Shown here one piece after another: positions 27,101-31,747 of a DNA stretch of 64,000 nucleotides. Position numbers and translations under genes: made by a program. Origin of the DNA: an uncultured Geobacteraceae bacterium (GTDB lineage Bacteria; Desulfobacterota; Desulfuromonadia; Geobacterales; Pseudopelobacteraceae); contig CAIQWT010000007.1 in the NCBI GenBank assembly GCA_903875605.1, positions 101,857 through 165,856 of the forward strand, read 5' to 3'. The notes under the pieces were generated by a model, which did no database searches, was not told the origin of the DNA, and saw only the letters and a program-made list of their open reading frames with translations. Each line of letters starts with the position of its first letter. Positions within the stretch are counted from its first letter, which is position 1.

Positions 27101-29028
27101 TCACGGCCACCGACAATGTCGGGGTCACCGGCTATCTTCTCAGCGAGGAATCAGCACAGCCGTCGGCACAATCGCCGCTATGGACGGCCACAGCACCGAC
27201 CAGCTTCTCCTTTTCATATCAGGGTGCCCGAACTCTGTATGCGTTTGCCAAGGATGCTTCCGGCAATATTTCAGGAGCTCTCCCGGCTGACTGTATCGTC
27301 ACACTGCAGGACAAGACACTGCCAAAAGTTGATCTGTTCGCTCTTCCTGCCAGCTCGACAAACCTAACGGTGCCGGTGCTGAAACTGGCTGCGTCAGACA
27401 ACTCATCTGTTATTACAGGATATTTCCTGAAAGAGAGTCCCGTGCCGCCGGCTGCAAATAATCCGAACTGGAAAAAAGTGCCGCCGGCTTCCTATACATT
27501 CTCGACCCATGGTGCCAGAACGGTGTACGCCTTTACCAGGGATGGCTCCGGAAACGTATCCGGCGCTGCATCCGCAATGGTTGATATAACTCCTACCGAT
27601 CTGGTGAGTCCGACCGTAGACGCCTTCACGATTCCTCCCTCATCGACCACTCTGACGGTACCGATTAGCGCCTTTACTGCATCCGACAACGTTGGCGTAA
27701 CCGGATATCTGCTGAGTGAAAGTTCCGGCCAGCCCTCTGTCGCTGATCCCGGCTGGGTTAACTCTCCACCGGCTTCCCATACATTCAGCTATCAGGGGAA
27801 CCGCACATTGTACGCTTTTGGCAAGGATGCGGTAGGGAATGTATCCGGAGCGCTCCCTGCCACGGTCAACATTTCCCTGCCGGACAAAACGGCGCCAACG
27901 GTGATCTCTTTCAGTCTGCCGACGTCATTTGCCAGCCTGACGGTACCGGTGACAAACTTCAGCGCTATAGATAACAGCGGGGTCACCGGTTACATGCTGA
28001 GCGAAGATCCGGTTCCGCCGTCACCGGCGCATCCTGGTTGGACACCGACGCCGTGGGGGTCATATACATTCACCAGTCAGGGGGGCAAAAGCGTGTATGC
28101 CTACGCGAAGGATGGAGCCGGCAACGTATCAAGCGGCTTTGCGGCGACCGCCAAAGCGACCGCCAAAACCGGAGCCAAAACCGGAGCCAAAAGCACTGCC
28201 GCCGCAACTTCAGCCACGGTGACGATTTCTCTGCCGGATGCTACAGCACCGACAATCAGTAGCTTTGCACTTCTGGCTGCAGGCCCCGGTCTAACCGTGC
28301 CGGTAACGAGCTTCACCGCCACGGATAATGTGGGGGTCACCGGTTATCTGCTCAGTGAGAATCAAGTGCCACCATCAGTAAATAATCCCGCCTGGACGCC
28401 GATGCCTTGGGGTTCCTATACATTCGTATCATCAGGGAGCAAGACAGTGTATGCCTTTGCCAGGGACGCGGTCGGAAATATCTCCAGTGGTTTGCCCACA
28501 GCAGTAAGCGTGACATCACCTGATGTAACGGTGCCGGTCGTGAACACGTTTACAGTTCCGGCTATCAATAGTGCCTTTACGGTTATGATTACAGGGCTGA
28601 CCGCTTCGGATAACACAGGCGTTGCCTGGTATCTTATTAACGAGAGCGCAACCCCTCCCCAGGCGGCCGATCCGAAGGCAACACCGACCCCTTCCGGTTC
28701 GTACACCTTTGCCACGCCGGGTGCTAAAACGCTTTACGCCTACGCCATAGACGCCTACGGGAACGTTTCCCTGCCTAAAGCGGTTGCAGCAACTGTATCA
28801 TTGCCAGCAACGGCAGACGGCATTCTCATCCAGGAGGCCGGCAAAACTGCGCCGAATATAACCGATGCCCTCAAGTCGCTCAGATTTGCCATGAAGGTTG
28901 AAATTCCGACAGCAACCGATATTTCGCACGGTGATGTTGCACCGTTGGTAAACGGCGTGTCGCAACCGGACGGCGCAATTAATCTGGGAGATACAATTGT
29001 TATCCTGCGCAGGGTGGTCGGGCTGTAG
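12133..29028 (+). CDS. Giant secreted multi-propeller adhesin-like protein with dockerin-like C-terminus
   Basis: One uninterrupted frame of about 5,631 residues. ATG 12133 is preferred over 12112 because GAGGG lies just upstream and a Sec signal peptide follows (cleavage near VYA-AP, residue 28-29). Domain order by residue: YncE/YVTN-like repeats 34-371; Ig-like and InlB-B-like domains 378-650; seven RCC1-like repeats 653-996; Fn3 1000-1096; two jelly-roll domains 1100-1391 (the first like choice-of-anchor J); SbsA-type Ig 1395-1493; seven TYGG repeats 1502-1860; choice-of-anchor-D-like 1920-2021; seven YWTD-like repeats 2120-2440; twelve NHL repeats 2657-3306; seven CLGGG repeats 3377-3886; MBG, InlB-like, Ig, Fn3 and choice-of-anchor-D-like domains to 4489; five MBG units 4490-4866; seven TDNVG units 4874-5559; dockerin-like tail 5560-5631. 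No catalytic domain is recognised, and a role in adhesion or matrix formation is inferred from architecture. Base composition drifts from AT-richer at the start to GC-richer after about 24 kb. Confidence 0.93.
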   Translation: MKNFLRQICIISVLMLSPLVAGNGNVYAAPTVTQISTGNSPDAVGVNPVTNKIYVMNASSGYVTAFNGVDNIPKVIMLGDYSWGAPSGIAVNPITNRIYISHYQNSAISVIDGATDTLLTTITTGANHKSIAINVETNRIYVTNYNSNSITVIDGISNYPIATIPVGSWPLAIAVNPVTNKIYVTNQGDYTISVIDGTSKSVIKTVGDSSKVGYGEAIAVNSVTNKIYAAGTVSGRFTVIDGATDTITTFFPLITAASSNPPAVAVNSITNKIYVADGVYSGKVYVIDGLNDTLSATVTAGMNPHAIAVNPVTNTIYVGNGNSADTTAIDGSNTATTISGGGWALGVNVTTNSVYTARYGYPNAYAINESSQPAVPLTSSISALPGNQASNPTPTFTFTTSTGVNWPAVRKVYYQVDSINGAWKEAGIVGTDQYSATSSALSGGSHTIYSFATDGQDSTSVNTGPGASPLVGAMASYTFSIPTFAISTSVPGGNGTVSCDSPVTLGGSSVCTITPNIGYHLATFTDDGLEQLLAASAISYTISNVIANHTISATFAITPFTGSVAINSGAAYTTSADVTLNLACTNTVSGCTQMRFSNDNLTWESAVGYATTFTPWTLSVGYGLKTVYVKFMDGAGNWSNPYRATIVLSLADINWKSISAGVNHTAAIKSDGTLWRWGLQRHGSEGGFAGVTPLQIGSATNWVNVSAGIDNTLAIDSDGKLWGTDGYVASQDAPFSLLQIGSDLDWSTMSAGPNHNLALKSNGTLWAWGRNFEGQLGDGTTAYRSAPVQVGSETDWYAVATGDKHSVALKTNGTLWTWGDNSLGQLGNGTTHDNIGVPGAPVQVGTDINWVSITAGRYHTVSTKTNGTLWSWGGNWDGELGIGNLTPSYSASPVQIGLETDWVLAKAGYSHAIALKSNGTLWAWGRNDNGQLGDGSTISQNAPIQIGLDSIWVAVSTSNSHTIALKLDGSLWAWGANSKGELGNGTTVNSTSPVQGGLIPDLTAPTSGTLTATPGKKQIILSWSGFSDASGIASYKLISSSSALPTDCSGTAIYNGTAQTFTVADLADNTTRYFGVCATDNAGNSSVAPVTASATTFTASVILWETFDLGTLPPGWSLVQYLANNRTDWSFSLSGNPTGGSGGYAIANQYMDSAILTPHLNLTGTTNPVLEFKSAFPLNSGSATMIVSMSTDGGSTWAPLWQTSTQYGATTKILSLAAAMATPSDVVIRFNFVNNDLGSPVWAIDDVKVYDQPIITLADALENPPGLTFTTGGNGNWFGQSTTTHDAVDAAQSGAITHSQSTWVETTVTGPSTLSFWWKVSSESGYDYLGFTMDQPFVRSSGPDAISGTTGGWETRTYTIPSGTHTLRWTYAKDNSVSSGSDAGWLDQVVFTIPQPTVTGISPANSALDVSVNRSITATFNMAMDAASITASTFTLSSGSCSSVTYNSSTNTATCTLSAPLNPGTVYTTTITTGVKNAYGNNMAANYSWSFTTGLAPIGTTWARTYGGAGYDGASSIQQTTPDGGYIMAGYSEISSVTAVMVTKLDSLGAITWQKTYAGGDWSGANSIQQTADRGYIVAGEMDTAENGYGDVWLLKLSSTGTVEWEKTYGGTGYDYAQSVRQTADGGYIVAAYTESYGTGGDAWFLKLDDTGTIEWQKTFGGADRDYTAGIQQTSDGYIATGTTFLNNGTRRALTLKLDSSGAVVWQKTFEPGVADDSTSANSVEQTADSGYIVSGLVNRFLGNTDALIIKLDSLGAITWQKTYAGGTWSAANSILQTADGGYIVAGKMETAANGYGDAWLLKLSSTGAVEWEKTYGGSEYDDAQSVSKASDGGYLIAGYSDSYGGHGDAFVLKLDANGNVAPGCGIPLVNATSVTVTNAGMTATLPSSTLADATLKDPGNGSPVVSDGTLGSGGVCSPRINLDYTLLDFGVIGTGQVSSPQIITATNVGYADLTVSSAVVSDTTNYTILANTCGLLVSTSTCTVTAQFNPMTDGTKNSTLTVASEAPAVTVALTGASHEMVAPTGSIAINPAAAYTNAATINLTLSCSDTGSGCSQMQFSNDGSTWSASEVFATTKTGWALSASDGLKTVYVMFQDVAGNWSTPYTASITLDTIPPSFNSGTRSVITIASGLLDPRGVVVDADGVYFGEAGSNNDVVNYSNTDGRIRKVGKNGGVITTLATGLTYPALLTSDAANVYWMYSDGTSAGTSLKSLAKTGGTITPLVTGVNGALMNAAVDDTSVYWLESGTYSGTWFTNTASINKIAKDGSGAGVKVPLVANTNIGYGSLAIDSSYLYWGGYISNIVGRVGLDGSNPITLAPSSEFPTSVAVDATSVYWRTNLGSILRKNKDGSGLQTKLAAAAPTWDDGSMLIDADNVYWNEYSHTTLRSIPKAGGTATTLLTGLPGVAVVADTTGIYWAERGTLANNYSDGTIKKLVYLSAIVINSGDATTNKQAVTLALSALDANGVSQMKFSNDGITFDQSVPYATSASWNLAAGDGVKTVFVMFKDVAGNWSAPYSSSITLDTTTPAISVTPASPIPFNNVIVGSNASTPITISNTGLAPLTISPAMSITGSGDFSIVTSGGTCASTTPTITSGVNCTFDVKFAPSANGSKTATLTIVSNDPFTPTVTISLTGTGIPPVVIITPSTVGTGPGTITTFAGGGNLGEIGPATAAMFNYPAGVAVDSTGNVYIADFNNNRIRKVDTSGNISTFAGNGTPGYSGDGKLAVSASLNSPSGVAFDSAGNVYIADTGNGSIRKVDTSGKITTVAGNGSSSIAGAGDGELATAAQLNWPVAVAFDGAGNLYIADQADCRIRKVSKATGVITTIAGTGNYGGSGDGSPATAAMLSNPMGVVVDVDGNVYIADWGNNRIRKIDNSGTITTMAGYGTAGYLGDGGAATSAMLNRPTGVAIDITGNIYIGDQDNNRVRKVDTSGIISTIAGNGTTAYSGDTGPATSAALNSPTGIAVNSAGTVFYIADSRNNVIRKIAAGIITTFAGRGIGDNGPATSAVFAGYPKDVAFDGLGNTYIADNFERIRKVDASGTITTFAGTGKGGYSGDGGPASSAQLNYPLGVAADSAGNVYISDDGNGVIRKVDPAGIITTLAAVSQPMGIAVDRLGNVYVAQGWSSRMVKKIDPSGTVTTFAGTGVSGDSGDGGPATEATFNQVGYVAVDAAGNVYIGDTGSHRIRKVDAYGIISTIAGDGNMLSGAAADGVNATSTSLAWPYGVSVDGAGNVYFVDGGYPRIRKVDPSGIITTIAGSGSTGYFGDNGPALDAMFNNPLGIRVDSAGNVYVADEGSIRVRKITLAARGGTINPSTPQSVAAGGSATFAITPDSGYKIVDVLVDGTSVGAVPTYSFSGLIANHAIGASFINQAPPTASITNTPVTYTGSVQTATVACLGGGVATLATGGTGTNAGSYPATVDCAASTNYSAATGLSVGNFVISKASPTASITNSPVDYNGSVQTATVACLGGGTATLASGGTGTNAGSYPATVNCAASTNYASATGLNAGSFVINAATPTANITNTPVTYNGSAQTAAVACLGGGTATLASGGIGTNVGTYSATVDCAASTNYAAATGLNAGNFAINPANPTASITNSPVAYNGSVQNALVACLGGGTATLATGGSGTNAGSYPATVDCAASTNYAAATGLAAGNFIISQITPTASVTSSPITYNGSPQAATAACLGGGTASNILVGGAVSQTTAGTHAATVDCAASTNYSAVTGISAGNFVISKASPTASITNTPVTYNSSVQTATVACLGGGTAALTSGGGGINAGSYPATVDCAASTNYNAATGLAAGSFVINQITPTASVINSPVIYNGSPQAATAICLGGGAASNILSGGAATQTNVGTYAVTVDCAASTNYTATAGLVAGNLIINKITPVISWANPADITYGTALSGTQLNATSGGVAGTFVYTPASGTVLSSGAGQTLSVTFTPTDTANYNTPAATTVTINVAISTFTITPSATAGGTISPNTAQLVTFNGSIGFTMTPNAGFTIIDVLVDGSSIGAVGSYTFSNVAASHTIAVTFADITAPDVSIGTTPASLTNQTTAIFNFSSTDGSATFECNLDGASYGSCATPQSYSSLADGSHSFSVQARDLANNISAIPASFTWTIDTSAPGLSLDSTPPSVTAATSATFTFSSPDGSATFQCKLDGGTASACTSPQTYSGLVQGSHTFSVQATDNVGNPSSPANFGWIVDTTPPNNDGIVTATSGNGQATLSWTPFTDAVSSVSSYLLVYGTSGTIAADCSSGTPASSPHTVISLTNGTTYDFRICGVDAAGNKSSGVVTSATPQTTYVTINPANTAFGAQATGTTSTSATFSITNGGPVSLNITSLGLVGAQSGDFTITGGSCGIQPIFLTSAASCTVEVAFAPQTEALATRSSVLAAVTDEANTPTASATLSGIATVTIAATAGTDGTITPAGTTTNNSGSSQSYTITANTGYHVADVLVDGGSVGAVSSYSFSNVTANHTISVSFAINVTPVITWANPADITYGTALSATQLNATSGGLAGTFVYTPSSGTLSAGTQTLSVTFTPTDTTNYTATTKTVTLAVNQAAPVVTWATPAAITYGTVLSATQLNATASVAGTFAYTPDLGTTPTAGTQTLSVTFTPTDAINYTAATKTVTLVVNPAAPVVTWATPAAITYGTALTGTQLNATASVAGTFAYTPALGTTPTAGTQTLSVTFNPTDATNYSTATKTVSLVVSQLAPIITWANPASITYGTALSATQLNATSSVAGTFVYSPSSGTLSAGTQALSVTFTPTDAINYATATAIVTLTVNQSTPVITWANPAAITYGTALNATQLNAAASAAGTFIYNPANGTNLAAGAGQSLSVTFIPTDADNYTAQAATVTIDVTSAADRVTPNVITFAISATATTLTVPITTFSATDNVGVSGYLLSESATPLPASDPAWTTTAPVSYLFTSYGFKTLYAFTRDAAGNISAALPATVAITLPDTTLPTVTAITIPATATTLTLPVIAFTATDNVGVTGYLLSEESAQPSAQSPLWTATAPTSFSFSYQGARTLYAFAKDASGNISGALPADCIVTLQDKTLPKVDLFALPASSTNLTVPVLKLAASDNSSVITGYFLKESPVPPAANNPNWKKVPPASYTFSTHGARTVYAFTRDGSGNVSGAASAMVDITPTDLVSPTVDAFTIPPSSTTLTVPISAFTASDNVGVTGYLLSESSGQPSVADPGWVNSPPASHTFSYQGNRTLYAFGKDAVGNVSGALPATVNISLPDKTAPTVISFSLPTSFASLTVPVTNFSAIDNSGVTGYMLSEDPVPPSPAHPGWTPTPWGSYTFTSQGGKSVYAYAKDGAGNVSSGFAATAKATAKTGAKTGAKSTAAATSATVTISLPDATAPTISSFALLAAGPGLTVPVTSFTATDNVGVTGYLLSENQVPPSVNNPAWTPMPWGSYTFVSSGSKTVYAFARDAVGNISSGLPTAVSVTSPDVTVPVVNTFTVPAINSAFTVMITGLTASDNTGVAWYLINESATPPQAADPKATPTPSGSYTFATPGAKTLYAYAIDAYGNVSLPKAVAATVSLPATADGILIQEAGKTAPNITDALKSLRFAMKVEIPTATDISHGDVAPLVNGVSQPDGAINLGDTIVILRRVVGL
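12232..13245 (+). repeat. Eight YncE/YVTN-type propeller repeats (coding)
   Basis: Eight copies of a roughly 42-residue unit built on AVNPVTNKIYVTN...SVIDG, the pattern of YncE-like surface-layer beta-propellers. The eighth copy is degenerate. This is the first folded module after the signal peptide. Confidence 0.85.
14089..15120 (+). repeat. Seven RCC1-type propeller repeats (coding)
   Basis: Seven copies of the pattern W-x3-SAG-x2-H-x2-ALKSNGTLWAWG-x5-QLGDG, the RCC1 signature. Seven blades make one complete RCC1-like propeller. Copies 1 and 2 are the most diverged. Confidence 0.88.
16636..17710 (+). repeat. Seven TYGG-type propeller repeats (coding)
   Basis: Seven units of about 51 residues with the frame W-x-KTYGG-x-Y-x3-SIQQTADGGYIVAG-x10-D-x-WLLKLDS-x-G. 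Units 2-3 and 6-7 are nearly identical at DNA level, displaced by exactly 621 nt (16768 against 17389, 16921 against 17542), so the second half-propeller arose by duplication of the first. Confidence 0.85.
18502..19446 (+). repeat. Seven YWTD/DUF5050-like propeller repeats (coding)
   Basis: Seven units with the pattern TTLATGL...VAVDATSVYW...I-x-K-x-KDGG. The TSVYW/NVYW strand resembles YWTD-type propellers. No DNA-level identity between units is visible, so this array is older than the others. Confidence 0.75.
20101..22050 (+). repeat. Twelve NHL repeats (coding)
   Basis: Twelve copies of GVAVDSAGNVYIADTGNNRI followed by RKVD, separated by TIAGNGTPGYSGDGGPAT-type linkers. Twelve copies fit two six-bladed NHL propellers in series. 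Such repeats bind protein or carbohydrate partners in other proteins. Confidence 0.9.
22261..23790 (+). repeat. Seven-unit CLGGG tandem array (coding)
   Basis: Seven head-to-tail units beginning PTASITN, with spacings of 216, 216, 216, 216, 225, 216 and 225 nt (starts 22261, 22477, 22693, 22909, 23125, 23350, 23566). Each unit has two conserved Cys (VACLGGG and VDCAAS), probably one disulfide per unit. The exact length conservation indicates tandem amplification. Confidence 0.9.
25600..26730 (+). repeat. Five-unit MBG-type tandem array (coding)
   Basis: Five units starting PVITWANPADITYGTALSAT at 25600, 25828, 26056, 26284 and 26509 (periods 228, 228, 228 and 225 nt). Units 2 and 3 share almost identical DNA over about 100 nt. 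A sixth copy stands alone at 23791-24015. The sequence matches MBG-type bacterial stalk domains. Confidence 0.88.
26752..28810 (+). repeat. Seven-unit TDNVGVTGYLLSE tandem array (coding)
   Basis: Seven units of 95 residues, each with LTVPV-x-F-x-ATDNVGVTGYLLSE and ending TLYAFAKDASGNISGALPAT. Starts are 26752, 27037, 27322, 27610, 27895, 28249 and 28534: all periods are 285 or 288 nt except 354 between units 5 and 6. That step contains a 69-nt Ala/Lys/Thr-rich insert made partly of a 12-bp tandem repeat (28162-28194). Confidence 0.9.
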
Positions 29029-29122
29029 GGTCGCCGCCGGTGGCTCGCCACGCTTCAATCGGCAAAAAGGTTGATTAGAGCATCGAATCAAAATCAGGGC
29101 GACCCACCGGGATCGCCCCTAC
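29025..29122. repeat. Imperfect inverted-repeat pair (REP/MITE-like) after the giant gene
   Basis: Arms 29025-29049 and 29098-29122 are inverted copies matching at about 20 of 25 positions, separated by 48 bp. The outer ends read GTAGGG and CCCTAC and both arms are rich in GGCGACC. The TAG stop of the giant gene (29026-29028) is part of the left arm. No transposase is nearby, and the shape suggests a non-autonomous palindromic element. It may also act as a partial terminator before the lipoprotein gene. Confidence 0.65.
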
Positions 29123-29162
29123 GATTCAGACGAATTTGTTCATTTATAAAGGAGCACCACTC

Positions 29163-29660
29163 ATGAAAAACTGGCTCTGTTTCATCCTGTCTCTGCTTGT
29201 CATAGCTATGCTAGCCTCCTGTGGGGATACTACGCAATCAGAGAAATCAGGAAGAGTTCTCAAGGCGGTTATCAAAACCACGGCTCTGACCGCTGACAAA
29301 AACATTGCAGGAATTGAGCTGATTATAACTGTTCCGGTAGGTGTAGCTCCGCCTCTAAATAGCGACGGTAGTGTAAATCAGTCAGCTACTGTGGAAGTGC
29401 TCAGCTCGTCTTCACAGAACGTTAGATATAACGGTGCTACCTACATAGCTGCTACGACAGAGGCACTGGGGACCCTCGGTATTTATCCCATGGTGTTATC
29501 CGGTTTTGCGGTTGATGATCAGATTACCATTCATCTTAACGTTGCTCCTGGAACATTTCCGGTCGCAGATGATTTCAAACTGGTCTCCTTTGTTGCATAT
29601 GATATTAACGGTGCTCCAGTGGTCGGACTTTCTCCGACTCTTACGACCACAATCCAATAA
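29163..29660 (+). CDS. Secreted lipoprotein, possible cohesin-like partner of the giant protein
   Basis: 165 residues from ATG 29163, with AAAGGAG at 29148-29154. A type II signal peptide ends in the lipobox LASC (Cys 20) followed by GDTTQ; with no Asp at +2, outer-membrane sorting is expected. The mature part looks all-beta (ADKNIAGIELIITVPVGV, AVDDQITIHLNVAPG, DDFKLVSFVAYDINGA). That strand order, an opening calcium-free beta-sandwich strand and a late VSF-A-D-NG strand, is reminiscent of cohesin domains, but the match is by eye only. It is the first gene after the dockerin-tailed giant protein and is tightly followed by the TPR-barrel gene (15 bp). A structural or assembly role at the cell surface is the likely reading. 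Confidence 0.72.
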   Translation: MKNWLCFILSLLVIAMLASCGDTTQSEKSGRVLKAVIKTTALTADKNIAGIELIITVPVGVAPPLNSDGSVNQSATVEVLSSSSQNVRYNGATYIAATTEALGTLGIYPMVLSGFAVDDQITIHLNVAPGTFPVADDFKLVSFVAYDINGAPVVGLSPTLTTTIQ

Positions 29661-29675
29661 CCGGCAGGAGGAACC

Positions 29676-30965
29676 ATGCTCCGGAAAATTATATTAATCA
29701 GTACTCTTTGTCTTCTCGCTACCCCCTCTTTTGCCACCGAAGCCGACTTTGAAAAGCGGATGGCACGGGGTGTTTCGGCACTGGATAACGGTAACACGGC
29801 GCTTGCCAGGGAAGAGTTTCAGGCGGCCATAAAAGAGCATCCCAACGACGTTGAAGCAGCGCTCTACTTTGCCATCGCCCTTAACCGCGCCGGTGACCCC
29901 TCTGCCGAGCCAGCATTAAAAACAGCGCTGCGCCTCGAACCGGGTAATCCGCGCATCAATCTCGAATTGGGGACATTTTACTATAACAAGAAAATGTATG
30001 ACGAAGCGGGCGATTACTTTGAAAATCTGCTGACACAAAAGCCTGACCCTGAGATGACAGCGGCTGCGGAAGGGTATCTTGCCAACATTCGTGCCTCTGG
30101 TGGCGGTAAACGATGGGGAGCCACTGTGATGGGCGGGATGCAGTATGATTCCAACGTGCAGCTGGTCGCCGCCGGGGGTGTACTTGCGCCAGGGACAGAC
30201 CGGAGAGGCGACTGGCGTGGGGTACTAAACCTCGGTTTCAATGGCGTTGCTTTTCGGGATAACGAACAGGAATTGACCGGCAGCTATTCGCTCTATCAGA
30301 CGCTGCATGTCCATCTTACGGAGTTCAACCTGACCCAGAATCTGTTTGATGTTACTTACAAACTGAAAATATCTCCAGCCGTTACGGCGAAAACCAGTGG
30401 TGCTTTTGAATCAATCCAACTGGGTGGCAACCCGTTTGTTAACGACTTCAGTATCTGCCCCGGTGTTCTCTTTGTTTTGAACGACGCAGCAGTCATTGGA
30501 CTGGATTACCGTTTCCGGAGCTCATACTTTAAAAACTCAGAGACTTTTTCCGGCAATACGGATCGAAACGGAGTGACACATTCGATCATACTCAGCCAAA
30601 GAATGACACTTTCCGAGATGTTTACCCTGCGTGTGGGGTATACTTTTGATCGAGAAGTGACAAAAGTTTCCGCGTGGAGTTCTGATTCTCATCGTGCCGG
30701 TGCCGGTTTGGGGGTTGCCCTGCCGCATGCGTTACTGTTTGATATTTCATTTGACGCTGCCAGCAAAAAATACGATGAAATTCTGGACCCGGCAACGGCG
30801 ATACGCTCGGATGCCACCATTACCGGAGCGGCTTCTTTAACCTGGCAGGCGACCGGGCAATATGGTGTGTCGCTGGGCTATCACCATACCAACAACACTT
30901 CAAACGTATCCGGTTATGAATATAGCAGGGGCATAACCAGCGTCATGTTCGAGGGAAGGTACTAA
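29676..30965 (+). CDS. TPR-containing outer-membrane beta-barrel protein (Slam-like layout)
   Basis: 429 residues; GGAGG precedes the ATG. A Sec signal peptide (cleavage near SFA-TE, residue 20) is followed by two to three TPR units (residues 22-140: GVSALDNGNTALAREEFQAA, then PRINLELGTFYYNKKMYDEA). From about residue 145 the chain alternates polar and hydrophobic residues in many short strands and ends in the aromatic MFEGRY, typical of a barrel recognised by the BAM complex. A periplasmic TPR followed by a barrel is the arrangement of surface lipoprotein assembly modulators (DUF560). Sequence-level membership cannot be confirmed by eye. Its position directly after a lipoprotein gene fits a role in displaying that lipoprotein or exporting the giant protein. 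Confidence 0.75.
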   Translation: MLRKIILISTLCLLATPSFATEADFEKRMARGVSALDNGNTALAREEFQAAIKEHPNDVEAALYFAIALNRAGDPSAEPALKTALRLEPGNPRINLELGTFYYNKKMYDEAGDYFENLLTQKPDPEMTAAAEGYLANIRASGGGKRWGATVMGGMQYDSNVQLVAAGGVLAPGTDRRGDWRGVLNLGFNGVAFRDNEQELTGSYSLYQTLHVHLTEFNLTQNLFDVTYKLKISPAVTAKTSGAFESIQLGGNPFVNDFSICPGVLFVLNDAAVIGLDYRFRSSYFKNSETFSGNTDRNGVTHSIILSQRMTLSEMFTLRVGYTFDREVTKVSAWSSDSHRAGAGLGVALPHALLFDISFDAASKKYDEILDPATAIRSDATITGAASLTWQATGQYGVSLGYHHTNNTSNVSGYEYSRGITSVMFEGRY

Positions 30966-30966
30966 T

Positions 30967-31743
30967 ATGAAATGTTTTTTGACAACACTATGCGGATTGA
31001 TGCTCTTTTTTACCACTGGTCATGCGGCTGCCGAGCCGGTGGCCTCTGTCGTAGCTGTACGTGGCAAGGCACTGGTCGAGCGGGGTGGTAAAAAACTCGA
31101 AGCGCAGCCCAAGCTGGCGATTGAACTGCAGGATATGGTGGAAACTTCGGCAGGTGGGCGGGTCAAGATTCTGTTTATCGATGACAGTGTGCTGACACTG
31201 GCGGAAAAATCCCGCATGAGTGTGGATACATTTGTTCACTCCCGTTCTGATAGGGGCAAGTCGCTATTCAATCTGCTTGATGGTAAAATGCGCGCGGTTG
31301 TGGGAAAGACTAAATTCGAGGTCAAGACTCCTACGGTTGTTGCCGCCGCCCGTGGTACGGTGATTTTGTTTGATGTCGGCAGTCAGAATGGCCAGCCGTT
31401 CACCCGGATTACCTGCCTCGAAGGGATCGTTGATGTGCGTTCGTTGACAGATGCACCCGGTACACCGCCGGTCCTGCTTTCACCCGGCCAGACAATAGTT
31501 GTGACCTCCGGGCAGGCGATGCCGGCACCGACACCGCTTTCTCCAGGTGAAATTGATAAATTGAAACGTGATACAAGTACCTCCGGGGCTGAGATCAAAC
31601 TACCGGACGCTGCGCTGCGCGAGGCAATTGTCGGGACAGTCAGTGTCACTCCTGTCGTGGCTATTCCCGTTGCGCCCCCCTTTGATCGTCAGCAACCGGT
31701 AAAACTGCAGCCAACTAAAGTGGATATCGGGGTGAAATTTTAG
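30967..31743 (+). CDS. Periplasmic FecR-domain protein
   Basis: 258 residues. A signal peptide (to about residue 22, HAAA-EP) is followed by a FecR domain: VASVVAVRGKALVERGGKKL, LQDMVETSAGGRVKILFIDD, LTLAEKSRMSVDTFVHS and the core VKTPTVVAAARGTVILFDVG. The C-terminal third is Pro-rich and unstructured. Unlike true FecR it has no N-terminal cytoplasmic anti-sigma segment, so it acts in the envelope. Stand-alone FecR-domain proteins of this type are commonly found beside surface-protein and CHASE2-cyclase genes. The ATG begins one base after the barrel gene's stop, and the cyclase begins 4 bp after this stop, so all three are one operon. Confidence 0.88.
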   Translation: MKCFLTTLCGLMLFFTTGHAAAEPVASVVAVRGKALVERGGKKLEAQPKLAIELQDMVETSAGGRVKILFIDDSVLTLAEKSRMSVDTFVHSRSDRGKSLFNLLDGKMRAVVGKTKFEVKTPTVVAAARGTVILFDVGSQNGQPFTRITCLEGIVDVRSLTDAPGTPPVLLSPGQTIVVTSGQAMPAPTPLSPGEIDKLKRDTSTSGAEIKLPDAALREAIVGTVSVTPVVAIPVAPPFDRQQPVKLQPTKVDIGVKF

Positions 31744-31747
31744 TCTT

